DNA of 64,000 bases. Source: Lotus japonicus (Eukaryota; Streptophyta; Magnoliopsida; Fabales; Fabaceae). The number at the start of each line of letters is the position of its first letter. Position 1 is the stretch's first letter. The notes beneath the pieces are model-generated. The model did not search any database. It saw nothing but the letters and a program-made list of their open reading frames with translations, and was not told where the DNA came from. Shown here piece after piece: positions 10,797-21,519 of this stretch. The DNA lies in contig NC_080042.1 in NCBI RefSeq assembly GCF_012489685.1, positions 80,848,983 through 80,912,982 on the forward strand, given 5' to 3'. Position numbers and translations under genes: made by a program.

Positions 10797-11066
10797 TGGA
10801 TTTCAACTCTTTTTTTTTAAGCAGTGTGCTTTTCCCTCCAGACTTTCTGTTGCATATTAGACATTGTAGACTGTAAAGATTGCTGGATAACACCTGTTAC
10901 ATTATTTGGCAGGTTTTGGAGTTTAAAGCACCCAAGAGGTATTGTTTTTCTCTCATTTTATATGGAGTTCTTTCATACATTTCATCACAGACGTAGTTAT
11001 AGATCATGTCTAGCTGAGCTGACTCGTTCATCTGTTAATCCTTGGAACCCCTTCAATAATTGAATC
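10797..11066 (+). other. 3' UTR / downstream region of the basic-protein gene
   Basis: Follows the stop at 10794-10796 and contains T-rich stretches. A 79-codon frame at 10824-11063 lacks features. No canonical AATAAA was found before the MITE fragment. Confidence 0.35.
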
Positions 11067-11162
11067 TGAAGCCATAATCAATTATGGGGAGTAGCTTCTG
11101 TGACCGTGTAGCATGGATTCAAGAATTGATTTTGATGAAATAGAAATTGATTCAAACATGCT
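11067..11162. mobile_element. MITE fragment, GCATGTTTGG family
   Basis: Contains CCATAATCAATTATGGGGAG and ends ATTGATTCAAACATGC, matching the interior and right end of the copy at 24720-24832 and the right end of 4376-4676. The left terminal repeat is missing or eroded. Confidence 0.5.
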
Positions 11163-11636
11163 GTAAATAATGTTACATGATATGCCATGTCTGCACGGAG
11201 GATTTTTAAAATTTTATTTATTGAGTGCAATTCATCCAATCTTGACTCTTTTTAGTGAAATATTTTGTTTTCATCCCATGCTATGAATATGATACCTATA
11301 AAATATCGTCTTCATCCTAAAATCTGCACAATGTGACTTGTCAAATTTGTATTACAGTTATAATATGAGATTCATTGATATAGCTGCATTTTTAAAGGGA
11401 CTGAGGTGAAATTCTTAAATTGAATCATGAATTAAAATGAATTTGAATGAAAACAAAAAGAATCAGAGATGTGAATTATAATCGGTGCAAAAAAAGCGCC
11501 ATCATGCAGGCGCTCGAAACACCATATTTATAATGTACATCCACTCTACCAATTTCCCCAATCTTAACATCAAATATACACAGTGAGGAAAAAAGGCTGA
11601 ATGACAACAATTTTTCATTGATCTGATTGTGATATC
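11163..11636. other. 3' flanks of two converging genes
   Basis: Convergent intergenic space. The part next to 11636 is expected to be the 3' UTR of the minus-strand small protein. A GC-richer stretch near 11490-11515 (AAGCGCCATCATGCAGGCGC) can form a short hairpin. No gene seen. Confidence 0.35.
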
Positions 11637-11990
11637 TCAGTGGCAACTCACACTCTGGTCTTGGTTTTCAGCCAAATTCTCGAAACTCCAATCTCTTCTC
11701 ATCCCACTGCTCCGCACTAATTTCGGCTGAGAGCTGCCAGGGTAAGGAATGTTTCCGGTGCTATGAACGCGGCGGTGCTCAGCCTTGATCTTGGCCACAT
11801 TCCCCCCTTGGCCTTTGGGAAGGTCACACTGGGATGTTGATGACGATGATGATGATGATGCTATCAGGTTCCCTGACCAGTTTCTATCAACCTTTTTGCA
11901 AACTTCCTTGTATTCCTTTTCTGTGAAAAACTCTCCAAAGGAGTCTGTCCTTTGAAGGTTCTGGCTGCATGTAAGGCAATTAAGACTCAT
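11637..11990 (-). CDS. small conserved plant protein, function unknown
   Basis: 117 residues from the preferred start MSLNCLTC at 11990. The N-terminus has Cys and the phrase LQRTDSFGEFF. The middle has a Ser run encoded by a GAT/TCA-type repeat. The C-terminus has VRSSGMRRDWSFENLAEN. The pattern NCLTC...LQRTDS...RRDWSFE recalls a family of uncharacterised plant proteins, but I cannot name it. An in-frame ATG 18 codons upstream (12044) adds only a low-complexity Thr/Ile stretch and would leave almost no leader, because the TATA box lies at 12088-12095. No transmembrane segment or catalytic motif is visible. Confidence 0.7.
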   Translation of the reverse strand: MSLNCLTCSQNLQRTDSFGEFFTEKEYKEVCKKVDRNWSGNLIASSSSSSSTSQCDLPKGQGGNVAKIKAEHRRVHSTGNIPYPGSSQPKLVRSSGMRRDWSFENLAENQDQSVSCH

Positions 11991-12087
11991 GATGATGATG
12001 GTGGTGGTGGTGGTGTTTGATTGTCTTAATTGTCTCACAAGCAATTACCAAACCCAGATTGGTAGGATGAAGTGGACAAGGAATGAG

Positions 12088-12095
12088 TTTATATA
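12088..12095 (-). promoter_or_regulatory. TATA box of the small-protein gene
   Basis: TATATAAA on the minus strand, about 98 nt upstream of the preferred start. This places transcription start near 12060. Confidence 0.6.
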
Positions 12096-12099
12096 AGTT

Positions 12100-13072
12100 G
12101 GACCAAAGGGGATGATGAAGTGGGATGAGACATGGTGATGGTAGGTTTCAAGAGAGGATTTGGAAATGAAACTGATTCAGAACAACCTGTTGTTATGTTT
12201 TATCTTCACTGTCAAATCCGTGAACATAGCTTAGCCATTCATTTCTAAGTGGTTGCATGTGTTTTTGACCATTGGCCAATTGGTTCCTCTTGGATTGGTT
12301 ATTACTATCTTTTACAAAAATGATGTTCATGACCTCTAAGCAAATTTGTGAGATATTGTTTATGCTTTTGAGGGATAGTTTCAGTATATTGATGACATGA
12401 TTTCCGGGGGTGGAGGCCAAATTTAAGATTTTTCTTGTCATTCTAAATTTTAGAATTAGATTATAGTAGATTATTGGTTAGTTTGGTGACACCTCAAAGT
12501 CTTAATCATGATATATATAATTGGAGTCATTCCTTTGCTACCCCCAAAATGGGTTTAGTTTGCTGCATGATTTATAAGTAGAAATTTATTAAATAAATAA
12601 TATTTTTGAATGAGATTTTTAGAAAAACAATAGAATCTAAAATAAGGAAATTTCTTTTAGCATCATCTACTTTTACTACCCACCCCACACCACCCATTTT
12701 AAAAAATGTCAATATAACTTAAACTATCTTTACCCCATACCACCGTAATATCTCAAAGCCTCCTTATATTTTGAAAATTAATTTTCATAATGTATTTGAC
12801 ATCCAGAAACCAATTTCTATAAGTGTTGGAGTGACAGTGTTCAATACAAGTTTTCAATCTCTTATGAGTGCAACATTCGGGCTCCAAAAAGTGTTGAAGA
12901 TTGTCAATAGTGGTTTCAATGAGCTTGGTAAAAGTCTTACTAATACACACAGAGCTGCTTAATTATAAAGAAGTGAAGAAGAAAGGTTGTGAGAAAATGT
13001 TCTTGCTTCACTAATATGTAGATTCAACCAACTTTGAAAAGATTTAGTGGAGATCATCGGAGGAGGATAATG
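12100..13072. other. intergenic, nothing recognised
   Basis: AT-rich spacer. Frames at 12193-12441, 12753-12950 and 12771-12962 overlap or oppose each other and show no features. Confidence 0.4.
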
Positions 13073-13794
13073 GTTGTGGACAGTGGCGGAGCTTGGGGTA
13101 TATATTTCGGAGGGCCAAAACAAGATTTCGTTGCATAAATTAAAATATATTTACTAGCAACACATATGCTAACATAAATAAAGATTAAATCAATTTATAT
13201 ACCTGTTATAAATTTATTATAAATGATATTAGTAGTCTTGAAAGTTTTTTTTATATTCTTTTTCAATTTTTGGATTCTTAATAAATCATTTATTTTTAAA
13301 TTACATTTTTTAACTATCAGAAACATTTCTCTTGAAAAAAAATATGTTTTGACTCTTGTTTATTAATTTTTTATGATAAATATATCACATCAATATAATG
13401 TAAAATATTAGTGATTAATAAAAAGATGTAAATGAAGTATCAATTTAATATTTAGAGAACACTAGCCCATGGTAAACAAAATTAATGTGAAGTATTCCAA
13501 CCAAAAAGGGTTATAAAATGGTCAAAAGATTTTTTTTTAAGAAGCAGCAAATAACCCAAGTTGGACCTCAAAGAGAATCAAAGGCCCAAAATTGATAAAA
13601 ATAATATTATGTCCAAAAGATGTCCAGAGGATTCAAACCCCATACATTAGACATTAGACATGGTTGCACCATAATATATATGTACCAAAAATTTAAAAAT
13701 ATTTTTATACCATCCATATTATAAGATTTTTCAAAAATCTTAGGAGGGCTGAACCCCTTCTATGCCCCTAATAAGCTCCGCCACTGGTTGTGGA
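13073..13794. mobile_element. hAT-type non-autonomous element with exact 8-bp TSD
   Basis: The element proper is 13081-13786 (706 bp). The left end CAGTGGCGGAGCTTG and the right end AAGCTCCGCCACTG are inverted repeats. The flanks are identical: GTTGTGGA at 13073-13080 and again at 13787-13794. An 8-bp duplication is the hAT signature. The interior is AT-rich with no transposase frame, so it depends on an autonomous relative. A truncated related end is present at 38724. Confidence 0.88.
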
Positions 13795-15430
13795 GATCTC
13801 AATTCCCCCTCATGTCCTAACAATGGTATTGTTTGATGGCCGGTGCGGCCCTGGTCACTGACTCATTGTATTATAAGTTTTCTTATCAAAGTAATGGTGT
13901 GTGATCCTCTTTATTATGGAGGGGGAGATAGTAGTTTTTTTTTGGTACAAGGAGATAGTAGTTTAAGACTTTAACTGTATATTGATTTTTTTTAAAATCA
14001 ATGGGGCAAAAAGCAACCATTAGAATTTAGAACTATAGGTGGTTTTATATGTAGCCCAAGTAGAGAAATCTATTATAACATTTCATAATTTTTTTTTTTT
14101 GAAACTAATATTTTAATACTTCAGTCTGTTATGTTTGGGATCTTCTATTGGATATGCATGCTTCTTACCGCAACCCCTAAATAATTGCCTATGAGTTTTC
14201 CCATTAATGAAAAAAAAAAATGCCTATATGATCAAAAGCAAAATGGTTTTCTATTAATACGCCTCAAACGTAAGAGATCATTTGTTGTTTATTTATTATT
14301 AGTTTATTACTATTGTTCAATTTAAAAGGCCTTATATGTATGTTTGGTGGAGGAAAAAAAAGCGATTTTGAAGCCTTTGGGCTTTTTGTTAAAAAAGAAT
14401 GAGCTGGGACATATTGAATTCTTTTATATTTAACAATTGTCATATATATATTGTATTCTATAGATGGAATATTAATAAATAATAGATAGAATCTAGATAA
14501 TTTTTGTTTTTTTTTTTTTTTTTTGAATTCTTAATTCAAAAAGTAGAATAAATCATATATATAACAAAAAAAAATAAGATTTCGAATTAAAAGCAAAAAA
14601 TACAATTAAAGAAAAAAAAAAGATTAGACTATGTTAGTGGCTGTTCTGTTGTATTGTAGTTGTTGCTTTTGGACTTTGTCTACTTGTAATGGATGCATTG
14701 CTTCCTTGAACAAAAAAAAGAACAAAAAGAAAATATAAGACTTTGTTTAATGTTATTGGCCAAAATAAAACTTTGTTAAATTGTTAGTATTATGATAATA
14801 CACAGGACGGTTTTTCAAATAGATATTTTTTATGGACCAAAAAATAATAATTTCTTTTATGTTCTTCGGATTTTAAATATGAAAGTTTCTAGGGATGTTT
14901 GGTATGCACAATATTTTTTATTTATTCATGTGAAACACAAGCATTTTTTAAATAGGAAAGTACTGATACATGTCTATAATATATTATTGAAGAATGTCAC
15001 ACAATGTTTAATGATCGAGTTATTTTACCTAATTTAACATAGATCATGTTCAGATCAATTGTCATAATTTATCTTATCACTTTTATGTTATGTTATTTGC
15101 ATACATGCACATCTATAAACACTACAAAGGAAGAAGCCAAATGCTACTGTTCACTAAGAGAGTTTTGTAGCATGTATGCTGGTGCACCGGAAGATCCAAT
15201 GCTGGCAACCTTTTTGATATTTTTAAATGTTTCTGGTATCCTTTTTGTTACTTTATGAGGTTTATATCATGTTTCTGCTTTCTTTTTTCTACTTTATCTG
15301 AATTTGCTGCCCATTTTTTTTACTTTCCTGAACATGATGAGCTTTTGCCTGAATTTTACTTTTCTCTTCTCATACTACAATACTACTTTCAATACCTGAT
15401 TTTACTTTTTTGCAACTTTGCCTCAATTTC
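13795..15430. other. AT-rich intergenic
   Basis: Long A/T runs and a short tandem duplication of GGAGATAGTAGTTT near 13920-13965. The frame at 14792-15037 has no recognisable domain. No boundary of the downstream fragment cluster could be fixed. Confidence 0.35.
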
Positions 15431-15432
15431 CC

Positions 15433-15579
15433 TATATAAGGCACTCCAATTAAACCTCTCTCTCCTTCCCTTCCCTTCTTTCTCTCTCTACCTTCCAGCA
15501 CCTTCTGGCTCTCATGGCAGAAAACGCATCCCTTCACAGCATCAGCGAGACCAAAATCGTCGTCACTCCGACCAGTTGA
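15433..15579 (+). pseudogene. orphan promoter and gene-start fragment
   Basis: A good TATA box (TATATAAG, 15433-15440) is followed by a CT-rich leader and ATG at 15514. The frame reads MAENASLHSISETKIVVTPT and stops at 15577-15579 after 21 codons. It looks like the promoter and first codons of a real gene joined to unrelated sequence. I do not recognise the parent gene. Confidence 0.4.
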
Positions 15580-15822
15580 GATGCTTCCTTCGCTGTCCAT
15601 ATCTGGGAAACTCCAAATTGAATGTACTGTGTACGATAATGATCTTGCTGAATATAATCCTCTGCTTGAAATTGTGTTTTTTTGTCATTAGTTTTAACTC
15701 AGTGAGGGGTCGCAGAGTTCAAGAACATTCCTGGACCAACTCTTCATCCAATCCTTGCAGCAAAGTTCTGATTACCAGATGCAAGGGATGAGCAGTTCAG
15801 TTCTGGTGATCCTTTTCAGATA

Positions 15823-15929
15823 AGAAATTTCACGGATACTTCACATGGAGACTTAGAGGGACTTCAGAAGGCATATCTTGAGGCACTTCTTACTCAACAA
15901 ATGCAGCAATATGAACTCCCACTCAACAG
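15823..15929 (+). pseudogene. Pumilio (PUF) N-terminal exon fragment
   Basis: Translates as RNFTDTSHGDLEGLQKAYLE then ALLTQQMQQYELPLN, closely resembling the segment upstream of the PUF repeats of plant Pumilio proteins (TSHMDL...LQKAYLEALLAQQKQQYELPL, from memory of the family). It ends exactly at an AG|GTAAG donor. Upstream sequence continues in a different frame with stops, and no PUF repeats follow, so it is a broken copy. Later gene-like pieces at 16215-16640 (for example LESTVHKLSKGLEEHAKEYQ at about 16434-16493) come from unidentified sources. Confidence 0.55.
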
Positions 15930-18380
15930 GTAAGAATAATACTCTTTTTTCTTCCCTTATCCCTTATCTCTTAACCATTGATTATGTTCTTAACATTGGT
16001 TTCATTGTTTTGTTCAGCTTCATGGCAACTAATGATGCCTTATTTATTCTTACATGATGGGTCTTCAGCAATGTTACTGCTTTAATTGTCTAAAGGGCTC
16101 TAATTTTTGTTACTGCTAGGTAATCCAAAGCATTCAAAAATAAAGGATTTCAAAGAGCTCTTATTTTTATTATTCATTTTCTGATAAATTTTGTTTTTCT
16201 GGATTGATTTTTGAATGGATTCTACTGCCAAGCCAGAGATTGTTGAAGATGCTACTGCTTTTGTAAGTGGTGAACATGTGATAAATTTCAGAAATTATCA
16301 CATGTTGGGGTTGTTTATAAGTCAGTGGACTCGACTATTCCAAAGAAATTTCCTATAGGTATCTTCTTTGTGCTTTCTATGCTATAGTGTGGGTCTTGAG
16401 GTTTATGTTTCCATTTTGATGGAGCAGCTGATCTGGAAAGTACAGTACATAAGCTCTCAAAGGGCCTAGAAGAGCATGCAAAGGAATATCAGGTAAAAGA
16501 ATCTGATGAGATAATATTACCAGCCATGTGATATCTACTGGTGAAGTTCATTAGATAAAAGTTATTTCTGCTGTTGCTCAAGATTATTCATACTTCATAG
16601 GGTGTTTTAGCGGCAACAGCAGGGGTAATGACGATAATTGCTTGGAGGATCCTTTAATTTTTTTCAAATTACAGGTCCAGTGAAAAATATATCTTCATTT
16701 TATGACTTCAACCTAGTGTTTCAAATCATTCACAATCTTCTTTAATTGGTGAGAGAATGTGATATAAATGATTTAGTATCAAATGACACCAAGTTCTTAT
16801 TGGATTATTTTTAAAATGATAATATCTGGAACATTTTCAAGGCCAGAACAACCACATATTTATGCTTCTATTGCAGATGTTCACCTTATTACAACCCAGG
16901 CTAGATTAAGAAGAAGAATTATTAGGAAGAACAAATCTTAGTTTACCTGTCCTGTTCAATTGAGATTTAGATGTTTTATTAGTTACTAATTAGATTCAAA
17001 TGTTTTCTTGCCTTTTGCTTTTAACCAGAGGAAAATGTTGCTCCTTAACTTGTGTCAGTGACATTTAAAACCTCCCGTTCAAATGCTACATGTATAATTA
17101 AATCGGGTTTTTGGGTTTTGAGATACAGGGTGGTTCCAAGTTTGATGGGTAAACCACTGATATTGAAATGACATCTTCTTCAAATCTTCAAGCTTCTTCT
17201 AGAAACATTTGTACCTTGAATGGGAGATAGTATTTAAAGGCCAAAGAAAAGTTTCAGGTTGATTTTTTTGTCTACTTCCATCTTGTGAGTATTTATAAGT
17301 GTTGAGCTGGATACTATTTAATTATTGTTACAAGAAGAGCTAATTATACGGTTCCATGGAATCTTGATACCCCCATAAGATGTTCATGAGACACTAATGC
17401 TGATTGCTCAAATTCTACTGCAATTATTTCAAACTGTCATGACGATGATACTAACGACTTGCAACAATGGGAGTGATGGGACCAGCGGCAAGTGGAACTG
17501 CAGATTCTACATTATGTGATACTTATGAGCATGCTCCAATAGAGGATGCTATGACAAGCAACCAGTAAGAAAATTCAGAACAACGTCAAAATTACCCTTA
17601 AGAATCAGAGGTAGGCATCGACAAGAAAGAGTTGTCAAAAACTATACAACTTGGAGAGGCTAGCCTCAGGTGCTTAAAGACTGACCATTCTTAAAATGGC
17701 TCTACATGACTTGACGAAGAAACCAGAGACAAAGAAGAGAAGAAAGGAGAGTAACAGACCAGGAATGAAGAGAATTTGGAAAAATAGGAAAGTTACAGTT
17801 TGAGGTGCAAAACATCCAACATATTTTGTTGAAATGGCATATGAGACGAACAACAAAGGGAAAAGTAGGTTTTCTTGAACTAGCTCCCTGAAATTCTCGC
17901 ATCAGTTTTTATGATTCAGGAGCATATATGGTAATTATGTGGATCTTTGGCTTTAATTTTGAGATCAGGTGTGAATCTTACACATGTGAGAATTCTCTCA
18001 TATTTTCTCATGTTGCGTTTTTTTTTGTATTTCTTTCTCTTCATGTGTATTAAATAGGTTGGACCACATCAATGTTCATGGGGAGAGAGATAAACACAAA
18101 AACTTTGACATGAGAAATTTCTTACATGAGAGGAACCAAATCCATCAATTCCTAGCTTTGAAGATGTCAATTTTCGAAAACATGTGTGCAACTTTTTCAT
18201 TTGTTCAGTGACATCTCTGATAGAAAATTGTTGCTTATGGTTGTTGAAAAAAGTGTGGATTAAGACTAATGCTTAATTAGAAAAAGATGAAACAGGGATT
18301 CAGATCAATGCAATAGGTGTATGTAAAAAGGGAATTGGTTAATCCGTGACCAATTTCTCCACACGACACGCACTATCGTA
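15930..18380. other. degenerate gene-derived sequence, sources unknown
   Basis: Contains several short stretches that read like exons flanked by AG/GT (about 16215-16275, 16290-16360, 16434-16493, 16600-16655) in no single open frame. No functional gene is supported. Frames at 17674-17902 on the minus strand look spurious. It may be cargo of the Helitron-like element ending at 18843. Confidence 0.35.
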
Positions 18381-18816
18381 ATCTCACTAATGCAAAATAT
18401 AAAATAAAAATATAACTCACGGGAATTAGTTTTTATAAATTTGTTAAATCATTTTAAAGATTTGTAATATAACGCTTTATTTACATTTTCAGCTTTTAAG
18501 TTCTTAAAATTATTGAAAATTATACATTTATTTAAGATTTCAATTTTAATAATTTCACGAGTAAATGATTTTATAAAAGCAGCAGTTCAAGCGTGTAAAC
18601 CATGTTGTATGGGGATAAAAGTTATAAACATAAGCATGGGATATAATAAATGTTTTTACAAACTATTTTTAATATTAAATATTTAACAAATAAAAAATAT
18701 AACCGAATTTAGCAATAATTTCAAAAAAAAAACAATTATAATATGTTCTGAAATTCCAATTGTATTTTTAGTTTTTTGTATGTTATTTTAAATTTGAATA
18801 ATAAAAAATAAAGTCT

Positions 18817-18843
18817 CCGTGCATCGCACGGGATACTACCTAG
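18817..18843 (+). mobile_element. Helitron 3' terminus
   Basis: The hairpin CCGTGC-ATC-GCACGG (18817-18831) lies nine nucleotides before a terminal CTAG at 18840-18843, followed by T. A hairpin followed by CTRR before a host T is the Helitron 3' signature. The same hairpin ends the element at 52010. The matching 5' TC end was not located, so the size and the inclusion of the fragments at 15.4-18 kb are unproven. Confidence 0.7.
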
Positions 18844-20410
18844 TATATTATCATAGAATTATAAGTAAATATGATTAAAAGCATTTGATAACTTTAGATG
18901 ATAGCGTTAAGATACAACAATGTACTGGTTTATGTTAAAAAAAAATACAATGCATTGGTTAAGTGGTATGTAAATTAAACCCTGCAACGATTGATAAAAG
19001 TATAAATTTAGATTCAGCAAAAAAGTATTTGAAAGGGATATATAACTATGACAATAAGGTCAAAATGATTATTAAAAAAACATATAATAATAACTCGTGT
19101 AGTGAAGATGATTTAAGTTACAAAATGAATTTAAGAATCAAATTATTTTTAATTTAATTATTTAATATACAATTAATTAATTAGTGTAACATATTCATAT
19201 TTTATTACTTATTTTAAATATCATTAATCCATTTAGAATTAGAGCAACTTAAGTCAAACTTTATTTATAGTCCTTTAAATAATCCTTGTTTGAAATCTAA
19301 TTCGAAAATTAGAGCTTAATTAAAGACTACATTATTGGTGAGACATAAATATCTTAAATTACACTTCACTCCTTTCCAGCTACTCTACCCTCGTTCTCTT
19401 CTCTATTCCTTCACCCCTTGAATATTTTATAGCTGCCTTTTTCTTGTTTGTTCAATTTATCAATTATAAAATTGAAACATTTGGCAGGAGTAACACGAGG
19501 TACACGATTAATTAACCGAGTCTAGAAGATAAGAACATATATTATTTAATCACTTTATTTGGGTCTAAGGCCCTCCACCGTATACTAAATCATAAGTAAT
19601 TAAAAAGAACGTTATCATGTTTATTAGACATCACAATTCACTCTTATATAATAAACACAACTTGATGTAGCTTTTCTTTAGTTGCCATGATTAATTAATT
19701 ATTAAATAATAATAATGTAATTAAAGGAAAGCGATTTCAATAAAGTGCTACGTGGGTTGGCATATTAGTGGCCCATTTCTTTAAATTCCTGTCAAATCAA
19801 CAGTGTTGCCAAAATATCGATCATTTTATAAAAAGCAACTCTGATATGTTGGAAATTTTCAATTACTTATGTTATTTTGTTTGGTCTTATGTATGTAAAT
19901 ATTAATTAATTTACGGCTGGTTAGATCCGGAAATCAGTCTAAAAATCAGTTTGAAGGGAGGAAACTAGTGCTATTGAAAACCAATCAATAGTGCATCAAA
20001 ATCACTGAAAACTAGCTAGTGCTATTGAAGTATCTATAACCAACTCGATTCGAGCATTTTTACAAATTCAAAACATCCAAATATCTGTATTTTTTGGATT
20101 CCCTGTATTGGTTTATAAAATAAAAACCAACCAGTGGTAAATATATTGTCATATTTACTATACTTTTTGATTCCAAAATTGCTTTTTTATTTGTAAATAA
20201 TTAATATCTGGATTTAATTATAATGCTCGGTCAAATACTAGCACTGACTTCAATGGTTTTTGTCTAATCATAAATAAACATTTTTTTTTATACATCGGAA
20301 AACTATCATAAATAAACATTTAAGTTAAATTAAAACAAAAAATAGCTTAATTGTATAAACTGAGGTGTTTTAAACAAAATTGTATAAAAATTGAACTCTT
20401 AATATTTTAT
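18844..20410. other. AT-rich intergenic
   Basis: No gene or element boundary recognised. The frame at 18963-19157 has no features. Confidence 0.4.
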
Positions 20411-20579
20411 GAGTTATCTAAATCATCTATGAGAGCAATTTAACTCAATCATAGATGGAACAATAAAATTTAATATAAGTGAGTAAGAAACTTCACTTTT
20501 TATTTATTGTTTATAAATGATATTATTAGTTCATTAGGAGTGAGGTCTTACCTTCATAGATGATTTAGAAAATCTCTCT
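20411..20579. mobile_element. MITE-like element with imperfect TIRs
   Basis: The left end GAGTTATCTAAATCATCTAT and the right end ATAGATGATTTAGAAAATCT are inverted repeats around about 120 bp of AT-rich sequence. The core TCTAAATCATCTATGA is shared by both arms. No clear target duplication. Confidence 0.5.
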
Positions 20580-21210
20580 GAATTATCGATGACTTTCATA
20601 TTTATTTTTTGATAAAGTTAGAACATACATTAAGATGAAGGATTCAAATGTGAAAGAGTTATATATATTGGACAAATTGTTCTGACCTCTCTTAAATTTT
20701 GTTATTATTGTACTGATATCGTATTGATTATTTAACAAGACACTAACCACTATTATTTTATTGAGAACATTATATTGACATTCCCGAACTTTATCATCTT
20801 AATACCTAACATCTACATGTCCACTACTCTAGATGGTGTATGAACGAGGGACGGTCAACACATTTGCCAAAATAGAGGAAATGTCAATGCAATAATGATA
20901 AATCTTGGAGAATTATATATATATATATGTTATGAATGTTATTTTTATATGAGAATGTAAGAATAAATCATAATTGTTAGAACTAATTATGGATGGTTTC
21001 ACGATTAAAATAATTTTATGGTCACCTGATCACTTAAAAATGTCATGTGACTTTTTTACAAAGTCATATAACTTCATGTTTTAATCTTGGTCATTTATAA
21101 TTAGATCTAATAGTTTAAGGTTGACACTCCCGCCTTTTGGGCTCCCTAGACTACGGGGTTTGGACCGAACCTGATGTGAGGTTTAATAGGAAATTATAAG
21201 ACCCATGATG
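20580..21210. other. AT-rich intergenic
   Basis: Nothing recognised apart from a short AT run near 20915-20928. Confidence 0.4.
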
Positions 21211-21519
21211 TACTCCCTCCGGTCCTATTTATAAGCAAGAAAAAAAAAATTCACATAGTTTAAGAAATGTAGTTAAACTAGATAAAATGCATTAAATTTG
21301 TCTTAAATTAAAATGAACTTCCAAAATTACCCTTTATTATTAGTGTTGGAAAGTGGAAAAGAGAGTGAATAATTAATGAGACACATTTTACAAGTTAGAA
21401 TTAATAAGGGCATCATTGGAAAAAATTAATTAATATAGCTCAAACTTTCATTTGATTCTTATAAAAAGGACAAAGATTTTTCTTCTCTTTCATGCTTATA
21501 AATAGGACCGGAGGGAGTA
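21211..21519. mobile_element. Stowaway MITE (Tc1/mariner), intact ends, TA target
   Basis: The element is 21213-21517 (305 bp). It has perfect terminal inverted repeats: CTCCCTCCGGTCCTATTTAT at the left, continuing AAGCA, and the exact complement at the right. It is bounded by TA on both sides (21211-21212 and 21518-21519). CTCCCTCC ends with TA duplication define Stowaway. Non-coding, mobilised in trans. Confidence 0.93.

Noticed and set aside
12000..12044. Upstream ATG for the 117-residue small protein
   Set aside because: Adds a repetitive Thr/Ile stretch and leaves almost no leader after the TATA box.
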